From Locusta migratoria (Eukaryota; Arthropoda; Insecta; Orthoptera; Acrididae): a stretch of 64,000 bases of DNA. The notes beneath the pieces were generated by a model that made no database searches, was not told where the DNA came from, and was given only the letters and a program-made list of their open reading frames with translations. Within the stretch, counting starts at the first letter, position 1. Each line of letters begins with the position of its first letter. Positions 32,315 to 44,511 of this stretch are shown here, one piece after another. The stretch is taken from the NCBI GenBank assembly GCA_026315105.1, contig CM048744.1, forward strand, positions 840,048,094-840,112,093, read 5' to 3'. Made by a program: the position numbers and the translations under genes.

Positions 32315-34149
32315 TAAAGCAGCTGAATTCTCATCTCCTGAATCCGGACTAACTGCGATGAACACACAGGAAATTTTAAACAGTCCTTCGACGTGCCCTT
32401 AACGCGCTTTTCCAAAATTATATATATATGATCACATGAGATATGTTCGCCTGGAGAACGCGGTGAGCAGAACAGTCGCCAATGGGGTACTACGTCCTGC
32501 GACGGATACATTTATGGTTATTTCCGTTTAACGGTTGCAATCCCTGCTTAGGTACTGTTGCAAAATATTTATATAACAAACCCAATGTGTAACAGAAAAA
32601 AATTCCCGAGCAGCGCTCGGTCACACGATATTGAATAATTATGTGAAATTCGGAGTATGTATCCGTTATGTTACAGGGCGAAAAATACCCGGTCTTACAT
32701 CCATTTAAAAGTCAGTACTTCATTGTTGATCCCAGTCACATTGTAACCTCATGTTTCTTTTAAGTAGTTTAAGATTGCGATCTTCCTGTCGGTATTCACC
32801 AATAAGAATTGGGCAATACATAACTCAGGGTAGTAAAGGGTATATGGCTCCTTGTCTCTGCTCATAGGGGTGTGTTATGATTGTCAGCTTCTATGTCCCG
32901 AACAGCTTCCCAAACTGTTTGAATAAGATCAATAATTAATATGTAGTTTAGCAAGTCTATCAATCTGAGAAAGATGTATCTAAACAAACATAAATTAAAG
33001 CTCTAAATAACCAACAAGATGGATTCTAAGATAATGTTCAAAAGATATCCACTCACGAAGTAATTTTTTATAAATTTCTCTTTCTGGACATGAAAATGCG
33101 GAGGTGATCCTACTTTATGCATTGGTAAATAACTGAAAATTTCCCCAACTATTGTTCATGAGAGGCACAATAAGTATCACACGCACTCGAGAGGAAAAGT
33201 TACAAATTATCGATCGTAAATTAATGAAGTCCATCGAACATTGCAGTTCCAAATTAATCCGCGATTAATTACAGTGTTTGTTATAAAACACAATTTGTCA
33301 TCATCCGAGTACACAGTCCTACTACCGTCCATACTTTACCACTTTTCAACCAGAGACTAAGTTCTGTAGTCACAGTCCCGTAAATTTACACATGCCTATC
33401 TCTTCAAATCACAAGTTCGTAACGCGGCTTCAGACCGCCCAGCGTCACAACCTTTCACCACCACGTCCAAGTTACGAGTCCCTTCCCAAGCGTTCTAAAG
33501 CGTGCTCTACCTGCTCCCAAAATTGTATCCTTCCACGCATCCTAACGCCTCATCTTTAAAATACTATTTCCCTTTCAAAATATTATACATTTGAATATCA
33601 TAGAATGAAATACTTTGACCATCTCCCTACAAATGTTGTTTACATTCAGCAAACAAATATATATTTAACAATACTGAAATCGGTTGAGACTGAAGATCTT
33701 TGCTCAGTTAGCCATTAAGCGTGGCGTATCACTGTTCAGATATACTGCCGACGTCGAAATATAGTTACACAATATTTTATTTATCTTGGATTTTATGCAC
33801 ATATATTCAGTTCTTGACCACAAATACATATAACTGTTTATGTACGTATTATCTGTTGCATATCTACTATTTTTAGACGGCCATGAAATATTTAAGAGGC
33901 ACTGTACAACATAATACGAACGTTACTAAGAATAATATGAAACATAATAAAATACATTTATAAATGTAATGCGCTTTGCTGGGTTCATGTTTTGTGTTTC
34001 TGTGGTGGAATCTATGTTCCGACACAAGAATATTACTACCTAAACAAAAAGCAGAATAAGAGAGTAAAACAAAGTTTATTGAAAGAATTCGGAAATAACG
34101 TGGTACGTCTTTTAAGATAGGTAGCGTAGTACAATGCTGCCCATTTGCT
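32315..34149. other. Mostly unassigned AT-rich sequence
   Basis: No gene. 32767-32890 (GATTGCGATCTTCCTGTCGG, CACCAATAAGAATTGGGCAA) has an inverted relative at 52135-52262, so a dispersed repeat is present. The rest shows no open frame or repeat structure. Confidence 0.35.
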
Positions 34150-35066
34150 TCTTCTACATCTACATAGATACTCTGCAAATCACATTTAAGTGCCTGGCAG
34201 ATGGTTCATTAACCACTTTCATAACTTTTCTCAACCGTTCCATTCTCCAATAGCGCGCGGGAAGAAAGAACATCTAAATCGTTCCGTTTTCGATCTGATT
34301 TCTCTTATTTTATTGGGATGGTCATGTCTCCCTAAGTAGGTGGGTGCTAGCAAAATATTTTCACATTCAGAAGTAAAAGTCGGTGATTGAAACTTCGCAA
34401 ACAGATCACGCCGCAATGAATAACGTCATTCTTTTAATGATTTCCACCCCAATTCGTGCAATATTTCCGTGACGCTCCCCCCCCCCCCCCCCCGTAACGT
34501 GATAAAACAAAACGAGCTGCCCTTTTCTGAACCTTCTCAATGTCTTCCGTCAGTCCCACCTGGTGAGGGTCCCAGTGGAGCAACAGTACTCCAGAAGAGG
34601 ACGCACAAGTGTGATGTAGGCAGTCTCTTTGGTGAAGGTGGTGCATCTTCGAAGCGTTCTGCCAATGAAACGTAACCTTTGATTCGCCTTCCCCACAATA
34701 TTTTATGTGTGTTCTCTCCAGTCAAAGTTGTTCGTAATTGTAACTCCTAGGTATTTGGTAGAATTTACGGCCTTAAGGTTTGACTGATTTATCGTGTAAT
34801 TGAAGTTCAGCAGACGTCCTTTAGTGGTCATGTGTATAACTTCACACTTTTCTTTATTTAGTGTCAATTGCCAATTTTCGCACCAAGTAGAAATTTTGTC
34901 TAAATCGCTTTGCAGTTGCTTTTGATCCTCTGTTGACTTCACTAACCGATAAACGACAGCATCATCCGCGAACAGTGTAAGGGAGCTATTCAGATTGTCT
35001 CCTAAATCGTTTATAAACACGAGGAAGAGTAGGGGACCTATAACGCTTCCCTGTGGAACTGTTACT
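34150..35066 (-). pseudogene. LINE reverse transcriptase C-terminal part with 3' end
   Basis: The minus strand begins VPQGSVIGPLLFLVFINDLG (motif 5), LTLFADDAVVYR (catalytic FADD, near 34960-34975), DLDKISTWCENWQLTLNKEK, STKYLGVTI, GKANQRLRFIGRTLR, YITLVRPLLEYC and, after breaks, YLGRHDHPNKIREI and RCSFFPRAIGEWNG. It ends with TGCCAGGCACTTAAATGTG and (ATGTAG)n at about 34150. About 105 codons around FADD are still open, so it is one of the younger LINE copies. It is 5'-truncated inside RT. A 17-base C run sits at 34478-34494. Confidence 0.85.
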
Positions 35067-35689
35067 GATAAACACTACGTATCAGTAATTGTAAATATAA
35101 TTGTTATAATACTATTATTATAGTACTGAAATTTATCGGCTTTTTATCTGTAAGGTATATTGATATTGTAATTACGGCGTTTGATTCTCCCAAGTCTCCT
35201 GAACCCATTCAGATAATTATATTTGCCGTATGATCATTCCCTGATTTTATATGGATTTTGAGAATAATGTTTGTCCTATATTGCATTTCAATTGCAATCT
35301 GGGATAGCCACCCTCGCTCATCCAAGGCCGCCGTTTCTTGTTTCAGAGCAGATTAGCGTTTTCCTAACGACCTGTGTCCCATTCACTAGATCCAAACAGT
35401 TATCTGGCCAGATGGGGAACCCAACAGTTTGCCAAAACATGCTTTTCACACGGAAACCATCCGCCTCCCCCCTTTATTTCTAATGTCACAAGATGTTACT
35501 CATCTTTTCCGACAGCTTACTTCTGTTTTCGTCAGAAAACATATTACAGCCTTTATTACGTTGTTGAACCTTTCCTTATACTGACCAATCTTATAATCGT
35601 GCCGCTATTTTCCTTCAGTGTTGCGTCCATCATCAAGCGCAGTGTCAGGTTTGCCCCTCTGATGCTGCCAGCCGCGATGGCCGTGCGTT
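35067..35689. other. Unassigned spacer
   Basis: No gene recognised between two LINE relics. Confidence 0.3.
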
Positions 35690-35903
35690 CTGCGGCGCAC
35701 TCGTCACAGTCTGAATACGCTTACTGTATTCGTTCCTTGGTTTACCTCTGCGATTTTTATCCCACATTTATGATTCCTTGATGTCTAAGAATGTGTCCTA
35801 GCAGTCTGACCCGTCTTTTAGTCCACGTACGTCAGGTCTACCATCTACTGAAAAAAGTGTGGCATATTTCAACTTGCCTCAACGCCTCTGTTACAAAACA
35901 CAT
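35690..35903 (-). pseudogene. RTE-like LINE fragment
   Basis: The minus strand shows DIKES-MWDKNRRGKPRNEYSK, the segment before the C-terminus of the 54.3-kb RTE-like element. 35790-35903 is repeated in inverse orientation at 37838-37970 (GTTTTGTAACAGAGGCGTTG). The copy stops where a SINE begins. Confidence 0.65.
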
Positions 35904-36094
35904 GCCGGCCGCGGTGGCCGCGGGGACTGAGGCGCTTCAGTCACGGTCTGCACGGCCACTACGGTCGGGGGTTCAAATCCCCCCTCGGGCATGGATATTT
36001 ATGCCATCCTTAGTATTAACTAGTTCCTAAGTAATTTGTAAGTTTATGGACTGATGACCCCGTATTTAAGTCCCATAAGCTCTACAAACAATTG
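35904..36094 (+). repeat. tRNA-derived SINE, type A, full length
   Basis: GCCGGCCGCGGTGGCCGCGG, ACGGTCTGCACGGCCACTAC, GGGGGTTCAAATCCCCCC, GGGCATGGATATTTATGCC, GGACTGATGACCCCG and AGCTCTACAAACAATTG: the full consensus order. No clear target duplication was found. Confidence 0.92.
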
Positions 36095-36714
36095 CCCTCT
36101 GTTACCTTAACCTTTCCTAAAGCCAGACCGATCGCCGCCCCCCCCCCCCCTATCCCAGGGTTCAGCTAAATCCTACCTCCTTTCTTCCTTCCGTTTATCT
36201 CGACATTTCACGCAGACTGACTGCTCTGTCGCTCCAGAGGGCCTCCTGGTCCCTGCGTCCCTTCCAGAAGCTTCCACCGCCGTCCCCCTTCGATTCATCT
36301 GCATCGGCTGTTTCCGCGGCATTGCACACGAAAGCCCTCGCAAAAGATTTCTCTTGCGGAAACGGAGAGAAAGAAAGCTCCACTTTTTTTCTCTCACTGC
36401 CGGAGCGAATAGTTTGCCGCCGTATTTCATTAAGATGTGCACTGGTGGGTGTCGGCGAAATGGCGTGGTGTCCGCGAAAGATGGGAATTGAAACGGGCCG
36501 TGACGTCTGAAGCTGTCAAGGATCGATTCGCGGCAATCCCGTCACTGAAGACGCTCGCCGAAGACGGAAACTCGAGGACACAATTCGGCACAAGCACTTA
36601 TACTATGCCGCTGATCTCTTAATTACTTACACAAAAATTACACATAATTAGATCAGATACATCTAATTATGTATCCTTTGTCATCACCAACGTACGGTAT
36701 CACAGTGCAATTTT
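36095..36714. other. Single-copy-looking block, function unknown
   Basis: 36170-36600 is of balanced composition without repeat signatures. Both strands have frames of 60-90 codons (for example MHILMKYGGKLFAPAVREKK on the minus strand). None has a recognisable domain or splice context. Could be a conserved noncoding element. A C run lies at 36138-36149. Confidence 0.25.
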
Positions 36715-37757
36715 TTGGCCCATTTTAGGTTACGGTAGTAACACTAAGCTCGAAATTTTAATGAAAATAACGGCTTAACCATTCATCTGACACGAAAACT
36801 GAATAACCGAATTTGTAGAGGAGAAAATTCTCTACAACTTTGCTTTTTTCATATCTTGTATTGTTTCAGAGATATTTGCAAAAATAACGGCGATTTTGGG
36901 ATGTCTGTCTGTCTGTCTGTCCGTAACGTGTTCCCACTTTTTAAGACGAACCGTTCACCCGATTAGGATTAGCACCAAATTTTACAGACATTATTAAGTA
37001 ATTGAGGCCAGAACCTCCCTTTCTCAAATTTTCCGGACAAAAAATACGGCAGTATTACTAAAAAAAGCAGTTTGTAATATAATTGTAAATGCAAACGAAC
37101 CGTTGATCTGACACAAAAACTGAATAACCGAATTTGTAGAGGAGTACATTATCTACAACTTTGCTCTGTCATGTTACTTCATATCTCGTATCATTTGAGA
37201 GATATTTACAAAAATAACGGCGATTTGACACCGTCCATTTGAAAACCAGCCGTACGCAGATGTCATGTGACATGCCACGCCCAGAACTCTCTCTGGCATA
37301 CGCCATTTTGCGTTGCGTATTTGTTGATTTTCTTATTATAACTTACACTCTGTTATTTCAAAGCAACGGCGCACTGAAGAATTAACAAAAACACGTCGTT
37401 CTTCGTACGATAAATGTCTAAAAATGCCATATTAGCACAAGTTAACAACTGCCATCGATAGTCAGAAAATAAGAGACGAATTTCGCAACTGTTCGTTGTA
37501 GTGTAATGGGCAGCGTGTTGGATTGTGATGCACATGCTCTGTCGTTCGAGACCCACCACTTCCAAGTATTTTTCCTCCTTTTTTCCTAAAAGGGTTACGT
37601 ATTGGGTGCATAGATATTATCACAATAGTAGAGTAGTAATCACATCACTATATTTTTCTATTATTTACTTTATTATTTTTGTCCGAAATGTTTGCAAAAC
37701 TTGATAAAAATACGAATTTAAAGTAGTCCGTAAAACACGTTAGTGCGATTTTTTTCT
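36715..37757 (+). mobile_element. Family X element, copy 2
   Basis: Starts TTGGCCCATTTTAGGTTACG and ends CCGTAAAACACG, TTAGTGCGATTTTTTT. It contains two of the 340-bp units with GTAGAG...CTCTAC hairpins, TGTCTGTCTGTCTGTCCG, AATTAACAAAAACACGTCG, and a tRNA-like module at 37494-37560. Not palindromic here, so this is the monomeric form of the 25.5-kb element. Confidence 0.8.
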
Positions 37758-37837
37758 TTTATTGGTATTTCATGCCCAGCGTCCCGTATAGAGCAACTAA
37801 GTGTGATGTCGACAGTAAAATATTCTGCTCTTCAGCC

Positions 37838-38100
37838 ATGTGTTTTGTAACAGAGGCGTTGAGGCAAGTTAAAATATGCCACACTTTTCTAAATAGATGT
37901 ATAGACTTGGCGTACGTGGACTAAAAGACGGGTCAGATTGCTAGAACACATTCTTAGATACCAAGGAATCGTAAATGTGGGGTAAAAATCGCAGAGGGAA
38001 ACCAAGAGACGAATACAGCAAAGGTATTCAAATGGATGTGAGGATAGAGTAGGGCGGAGAGCTGCATCAGTCTCCGAACTCAAGATCACAACAATAACAT
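37838..38100 (+). pseudogene. RTE-like LINE fragment
   Basis: The plus strand reads LLEHILRYQGIVNVG, KSQRETKRRIQQRYSNG and GRRAASVSELKITT, the end of the RTE-like ORF. It is an inverted relative of 35690-35903, 2 kb away. Confidence 0.6.
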
Positions 38101-38530
38101 ATGGTGTAAGATTGAAAGACAAATAATTTTAAAGGTGAAATCGGATGAAATATGAGACAAAGGTGGTACTAAAAACTGTCGCGTCATTTTCAAGGATGAA
38201 TATGTAATGGCGTCCGTCTACGCCCGCTCGAAGCTGTAAGGGTCTTGTGCTTCCGTGACGGACCGCGAGATATGTAGTAGCTTAGCATTCTGAGAGACAA
38301 GGATATTTTCCTACGTTGACATTTTGATTGATTATAATGTTGAAATAGCATTTTCGACCATTCTTATTACAAAAACATCTGTTAGTGAAATTTAACCTTT
38401 AATTTCAGAAACCTATCAGGTCACGTGATTAAAAAGTGAAAACGCTCGTTCAGTGGCTGAAACTCTGGTGAAGTCACAAGGCACCAGAAAGATGATTCAA
38501 CGAAGGTCACTCCAAAAGAAATGCACACTA

Positions 38531-39258
38531 TTGGCCCCACTTTATGTTACGGTAGTAACACTAAAAGTGGGCCTTTGCGATCGTCTTTTGACACCTCGAA
38601 ATTTAAATGAAAATAACGGCTTAACTATTCATCTGACACGAAAATTGAATAACCAAATTGGTAGAGGAGAAAATTCTCTACTACTTAGCTCCCTTATGTT
38701 TTTTTCTTATCTCTTATCGTTTGAGACATACTTGCAAAAATAACGGAGATTTGATGCAATCAATTGAATTAACGAAAACCAGCCGTTCGCAGATGTCACG
38801 TGACATTCCTCGCCCACTACTCTCTTGCGTACGCCATCTTGCGTTGCGTATTTGATGATTTTCTTACTGTAACTTACACGTTGTCATTTCAAAGCAATGG
38901 CGCACTGAAGAATTAACAAAAGCACATCGTTCTTCGTACGATAAATGATAATGTAGTGTCTGCAAATAGCATATCAGCATCAGTTAACAACGGCCATAAA
39001 TAGTGTGAGATTAAAGGACTCAACTTTTGATTGATAGCCGTAGCGTAGTGGGAAGGCGTTGGACTATAACGCTATAGGTCGGTGGTTCGGAACCCGCCAC
39101 TATATAATTTTTTTTTTTTTCGTGAAAGGGTTTCAGACACTCTTATTAATTAATTTTTTATTATTTAGATTATTATTTTGGTCCAAAATGTTTGCAAAAA
39201 CTTATAAAACTACAAATCTAAAGTGGGCCGTAAAACACGTCAGTGCGATTTTTTTTTC
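38531..39258 (+). mobile_element. Family X element, copy 3, inside a mariner end
   Basis: Starts TTGGCCCCACTTTATGTTAC with the AAAAGTGGGCC half of the hairpin at 38561-38573, and ends GTGGGCCGTAAAACACGTCA, GTGCGATTTTTTTTT. It has only one GTAGAG...CTCTAC unit and lacks the TCTGTC run. The tRNA-like module is at 39036-39103 (TAGCGTAGTGG box A, GGTTCGGAACC box B). Confidence 0.8.
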
Positions 39259-39341
39259 CACTCTGATTATCTGAAAGTTCTACAGTGTGTAGATACATCC
39301 TTCCCGCTTGTTTTCAAACTTTGTTCAACCTGTTCCCGTGA

Positions 39342-39620
39342 GTGGCGCCGTCACAGCATGGCTTCAAGATTGTTGCTACGCTTGACGTTCGTCAGAAGCA
39401 ACGTGCTGTCATTGAATTCCTATGCTTTGAAAACGAGACTGTGGGAAACATCCACAACAAGTTGAAAAAGGTTTTGGAGATGCTGGTGTCGATCGCAGTA
39501 CAGTTAGTCGTTGGGCACGGCAATATTGAGGATTGCCCTCAAAGCGGGCACATAGGCGCTGGTTCCGGGATAGCGTAAGGCAGTTGAGAGGGATGGGGAT
39601 TATGTGGAGAAATTAAAATA
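39342..39620 (+). pseudogene. Mariner transposase N-terminal relic
   Basis: LDVRQKQRAVIEFLCFENET, VGNIHNKLKKV, then after a shift DRSTVSRWARQY and PSKRAHRRW. This is the first HTH of a mariner-type transposase. The catalytic domain is deleted, so the element is an internally deleted derivative. Confidence 0.65.
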
Positions 39621-39718
39621 TTGTTCCTAAAGGATGTATCTACACAATGTAAAACTTTCAGACATGCAGTATAAAAACTGTATTAAAATAGTGTGCATTT
39701 CTTTTGTAGTGACCCTCG

Positions 39719-42005
39719 TATATGTTTGTTAATAACATTGTTAGTGAATGTGTGAGATTACCGCCCAATAGAAATACTGGTAATTAATAGCATCTGATAA
39801 TTAAACAGTATGAAGTTCACTGCAAACATTGACCATGCCAATGCACTAAATGTTACACAATTTTAATCTTATTAATTACGGTAGCAATGTATGTACGCAG
39901 TTGGGTGACAACATTTATAGTTAGGCCAAAGGTAGAAATTCTCCACGTTGAGATTTGCTGTGTGCTTGTAGCTGACGGGAGGCCAGCGAGCAGGCCAACG
40001 TTGGTGGCTTGTTCCAGCTTAGGATTTTCCAGTTTTCGTTTCCGGTGAGGGGAGAGAGGGACAATGGCGAGTGCCAGGTGCAGTGCAGTGCACAACGTGA
40101 AATAAAATATTCTAATACTACCTGCATTTGAAGTAATACGATGCAGTTAGGAACCTTTAAAGCCCTTATTACAAAATATCCTGTTGACAAATAAACAATA
40201 CATTAGCTGATATAGTCACATCTGGCGTAATATGTTTAATTGACAATGAAAAGTATTAAATTACCAATGAATACAAGACAGTTACATAACTAGCATGGCA
40301 ATGTTTGTTTATAAAAATAATAAATTAACTATTTATCATTTTATTTTCAATTAATCTTGGGTATTTTATCTTGAAGTATTCAGTTAAATCACTTATCTGT
40401 GATATAAGAAATTGCACAATTATGATGAATAGTACAAAGGATGTTTATACCAATATAAAAACCTAAGGAGACATTTATTTAATGTGTAGTGTAATTATTT
40501 TGATTTTAAGTAAAGTTTTAGAAATGTATTGGCTGAGCGCTGTACGTTGGCAAATCGGTTAGAACAGCTCACATGGGGAAGTTGATGACGTAGAAGAAAA
40601 AATCCGCCGGTGTAGCTCTTGGCAAGCGCGCACGCGCGCGCGCGAGGGCAGGAAGTGACGAGTCGGGAGCAAGTGGGGTAGCTGGCCGGGCGGCGTCGCT
40701 CTGCAGCAGTTGACACGTAGATCTCCAGGTGGAGGTTATAGATTTGTGTGTGGCAATCGCCACGTGTGGTTGCTCGTCGTAGACTGCACCAAGTTGAATC
40801 GAGAGCTACTGTGTGTTTGTGAATATTTAGCCGGTGGAACAAGGTCTGCATCGCATTGAATTAAAGTGACTGTGATTTGTGTAACACGTGTCGTCGCATA
40901 GGCATGAACATAAACGGTGTTTGAGACAGCCACATGGTGTGAAAACAATTTGTGACAAATATTCATTTTGTCTGGGGGCTCACGAGCTATAACTTTATTT
41001 GATAAATGTGTCGATGTACAGACGTATCAACCACAGGGTTCTAATATTGTGAAATAAACAACATAAAGTGAACTTTTACGTGTTTTCAAAAATAGTAGTT
41101 AGTACACCCTTTTCTCTCATGAACTTGACTTTATTATGAATTTTTTTGTTAATCATATGCAGGGAAGGAAAGCTGTGAACGTGTGATATCATCCCTTAGA
41201 AAACGAGTCAAACAGTAGCAATCACAGATGCAGTGTTTTTGCATGTTTAGGAATTTGGTTCGCAGTTGGTGGTTGTGAGTTTCAAAAATTAAACTTTCCC
41301 TGTTTTAAACTCTCGCCCCGACCTTCACTCTAGCAAATGTAACTAAATTTTCCTTACTTTTTCTGACTATAATTAAAGGTTTGTGCCACAAAGGCATTTA
41401 GAACTTTTGTGTACCAATGGAAAGAAAATTTGTGAAGTCTAATAGTGAAAACATTTCGAAGGTTATGTTTGTGGCATACTAGTTTTACAAAGACAATTCA
41501 GGTTTTTACGTGCCGGAAATAAGAAAGGTGAAAAGTAAGTTTAAAGGAAAATATACGTACATCTAAACCAAACTGTTCCTTGACTGTATTAACAGACTTC
41601 AGTCTAAACGTACAAAAGCCTATACACCATAAGCGTGGAAATGAGCAGTGCATCTTAGATTGAGTCTTGTTTTTATACCAAATACATTTCACTTTTCAAT
41701 TAATTATTAGAGACCACAGTGAACACTACATGGTAAGTACGCAAATATGTAGTTGCAGTTTAGAATCATTCTTGTGTAAACGGATATTAATCTTGTATGC
41801 TAGTCCGTTTCCACATATCATTATGCATTCTTATAGCGTAGATTGGTTACGAACAAATTTGTCTAGTTAAATGGGAACTTGGAAGGCTAAGGGCGGAAGA
41901 AAATAAGAGGACAAATATTTTGCTGTAAGTGCCAACATTAAACATTTTTGAAGAAAAATAACTAAGCATTGAAACAGCCTACATCTGTGAAGTGAAGCTA
42001 CCCAC
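39719..42005. other. Long stretch without recognised gene; GC-rich island at 40.56-40.96 kb
   Basis: 40560-40960 rises in GC and CpG (CGCGCACGCGCGCGCGCGAG, CTGGCCGGGCGGCGTCG) and looks non-repetitive. Downstream text such as AATATTTAGCCGGTGGAACA gives no long frame. It may be a promoter with 5' UTR; a short frame ATGAACATAAACGG ends at once. Another unique-looking piece is 39950-40090. The remainder is AT-rich. Confidence 0.3.
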
Positions 42006-42095
42006 TAGGATAGCACGTGCGTGGTAGCGCACCGGAGAGCGTCGTTGAACACAAATTTTGCGTTCTGTGTTCAAATCCAACCTCCCCCTCTCTCT
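42006..42095 (+). other. tRNA-like sequence
   Basis: GTGCGTGGTAGCGCACCGGA resembles box A and TGTGTTCAAATCCAACC box B, at tRNA-like spacing. The stems do not close well. Probably a SINE head relic; no clear body follows. Confidence 0.35.
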
Positions 42096-43199
42096 CTATT
42101 AGTTGTCGCGGAAGAATAGGATACTGTGATATAACATGGAATTATTGACAGAATCGTGGCTGCGATCAATTTACTAAACTAGCTTGTGGAAACTTCGACG
42201 CGTCGAAACCCTCGCCCTCGATCTACCTCGTTGGCAATCGCCAGTAGGTCTCCAGGTCCCTTCCCTGACCTTTGAAGCGGTACCTCATGGACGTCGCCTA
42301 CAAGGAAAATGAGACTCCTCCTCCGACAAAGCTGCTGGAGAAGAATCCAAAGTGTCAGTCTTAAGAAGGATAGAAAGAGAAACTACTAACACAAAGTCTG
42401 AGATCAGAACATCTACCTCCCATAGATTGCTAGATCCCTTTTATCGACAGCGACTCTGAAACACGCAACTGAGGTAAAGTATCAGTTAAAAGGAAAGTGC
42501 GAAATATTCAGACTTCACCTACACTTCTTAAGCTGGTTTATTATCTTCTTCTTCCGTTTGTTAATGTGTTTGTTTGTTTACTTTTAATGCATATGTAGTT
42601 GTACATTTTCATCCTTATTTTGACGAAATTTAGCACACTTCACCTTCAAACCAACGTGAATTGCACTGTTAACATAAAATTTCGTATGGGGCGTGGCGAA
42701 GTTTACTCCACAATAATTTTCGGTACTATTCTACAGTTTTAGCCACTTCTTTATGAAATTTGGTGTCCTTGATCTTCAGAACCAGTCTAAGGTCACTGTC
42801 TATATATAACTTGGTATGGTGCATAACGGAGAGTCCTTTATCACAGACATTGAAACTTTCTATAATTTTATTCTGATTTTGATGAAATTTTGGATATATG
42901 ACCTTGGATGCAAGAGGAAGATTTCTGTATACAAGAAAATTTATACGTTGCATGGAGAAGTGTATCTTTAAAGACGTTGACAATGTTTTACCAATTACTA
43001 TGAAAGTTGAGTCATGCACGTATTTAAATAAAGTCAGTTGTGGCTGTGTAGAAGTATTATTTGTAAAAGTCACTACCGGCTTCGTTTTGCTACAAACGTT
43101 TTTTCAGTGGATATATTATTCAGAAAATTATTTCCTTGCGAAAAACTGCCCTTGAGTCACTCCCATGTGTATAAGTCATACGGTAAAATACGAAATGTC
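42096..43199. other. Unassigned, partly H1-like
   Basis: 42600-42910 repeats phrases of the type TGATGAAATTTTGG and CGAAATTTAGCACAC, found in the Helitron-like H1 bodies. No gene. Confidence 0.3.
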
Positions 43200-43446
43200 G
43201 ATGTTCACAGCGGTAGTCTGTGATTAAAATGAAGAAGAGAGTGCGTAGATGAGACGTGGTTTTGCAACAACTGCATCGGCCGTGCCTGATCACCACTAAA
43301 GTTGACAAGTGTTGTTTTCATAGGTACGGGAAAAGAACGTGAACTGAGGAAGCGGAGTTGGATAGAGACAGAAGAGGAGGAGAGGGACACAGAGAGGGCG
43401 GAGAGGGTGGGAAGGAAGAGATGGCGCAAGAAAGGGGGGAGCGATG

Positions 43447-43494
<48 letters not shown>

Positions 43495-43580
43495 CAAGAA
43501 GAGAGGAAGGGAGGAGGGGAGATGGACAAAGGAAAGGATGGAATAAACGCACACCGGGGCGACGCCAGCTTTTCAGAGTA
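43200..43580 (+). mobile_element. Degraded Helitron-like H1 3' end with (GA)n
   Basis: Ends AATAAACGCACACCGGGGCG, ACGCCAGCTTTTCAG, a mutated form of the H1 hairpin and tail without CTAG. A (GA)n microsatellite at 43450-43491 lies in the purine-rich part. The many 80-150-codon frames here follow from the purine bias. Confidence 0.4.
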
Positions 43581-43589
43581 TCTTGCGTA

Positions 43590-44130
43590 ATTAAGGAGAT
43601 GACGGCCTATGACCCTTTCTTCAATACTGATGCAGTCCATGCCCCAACTCTTACGGGAATCGGCTACGAAACGCAAGTACGAAGTGACATTAGGCAGTGG
43701 CATTACGTCGGTAATGTGAGGACAAGCTGAGAGTTTGCATCTAACGGTACGCATGCTGTAATAAAATGTTCAAATGTTTGTACATCTATCGGACCAAACT
43801 GCGTGGTCATCAGTCCGTAGCTTACAAACTACTTAAACCTAGGTAAACTAACCTAAGGACAAACACACACACCCATACCCCAGGGAGGACTCGAACCTCC
43901 AGGGCGAGCAACCGCGCGCTCCGCAGCGAGACGCTTTAGACCGCTCGGCTACTCCACCGCGGCGCGTGCTGTAATAGTATAAGCGCTCGTGGACCTTACT
44001 GTGTCCTCAGTGCCGCAGTAGTCAGCTTGACTGCCTAATAAGCAGCAGACTTAAGTTCGAATCCCGAATGTGTACAAATTTTCAATTTCTGCAGTGATAC
44101 ATTTCACTGCGCACTAGTAGCCTACGACGT
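43590..44130 (+). repeat. Dispersed tRNA-like repeat, family F, copy 1
   Basis: CCAACTCTTACGGGAATCGG, GAGAGTTTGCATCTAACGG, GTGTCCTCAGTGCCGCAGTA and AAGTTCGAATCCCG follow the order of 46471-46670. A tRNA-like part lies at 44001-44070. A SINE interrupts it at 43764-43966. Confidence 0.65.
43764..43966 (-). repeat. tRNA-derived SINE, type B, with 10-bp target duplication
   Basis: Flanked by TGCTGTAATA at 43754-43763 and 43967-43976. The minus strand has the GGAGTAGCCGAGCGGTCTAA head, GGAGGTTCGAGTCCTCC, and ends TACAAACATTTGAACATT. Full length. Confidence 0.9.
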
Positions 44131-44214
44131 CAACTAGCTATATGTGGAGTACATAATGGATTCAACGACTATGTGAAGGATGAAGTAAGCCACAAATACA
44201 GAAATTGAAATCGT

Positions 44215-44450
44215 TTGTTGAATGAATCTAGTCTCGGTTGATAATATTTTGTTAGTATTGTTGATGCGATTCGCCCTTTTGGGGATCATAAAATTACATT
44301 TTCAGGACTGATCCTAATAACATTTTACTTTGCGGCAGAACTGTGATGATGGTTCACCATATCTCTTTTACATGATCCCGAAAGGGCGAAGAGAATCAGG
44401 TGTAATAAAAACATTTTCTCGCCGTGACGGGATTCGTTCAATAAATTGAC
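44215..44450. repeat. Small palindromic element
   Basis: Inner arms CGCCCTTTTGGGGATCA and TGATCCCGAAAGGGCG; the outer text GTTTGTTGAATGAATC pairs with GATTCGTTCAATAAATTG. About 235 bp with imperfect arms, MITE-like. No target duplication identified. Confidence 0.55.
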
Positions 44451-44511
44451 AACCAGCTGAAGCACCTGGCATCAACATAGAATGGATCCAATATTACTTA
44501 TTATTTTTATA

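Larger units (their letters stand above)
38501..39718 (+). mobile_element. Mariner-like element with an insertion in its left end
   Basis: The left end CGAAGGTCACTCCAAAAGAA and the right end read inward, CGAGGGTCACTACAAAAGAA, both continue ATGCACACTAT. The subterminal TCTGAAAGTT and TGTGTAGATACATCCTT also occur at both ends. Removing 38531-39258 rejoins the left end in the expected order. The flank on the right is TA. Confidence 0.75.

Noticed and set aside
35906..36092. CRISPR-like or tandem array of the GGGGGTTCGAATCCCCCC word
   Set aside because: The copies are dispersed SINEs with individual target duplications in a eukaryotic genome, not regularly spaced repeats.
43296..43754. Overlapping 140-150-codon frames on both strands
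   Set aside because: Caused by a purine-rich tract and a (GA)n microsatellite; the predicted proteins are Ser/Leu or Arg/Glu repeats.
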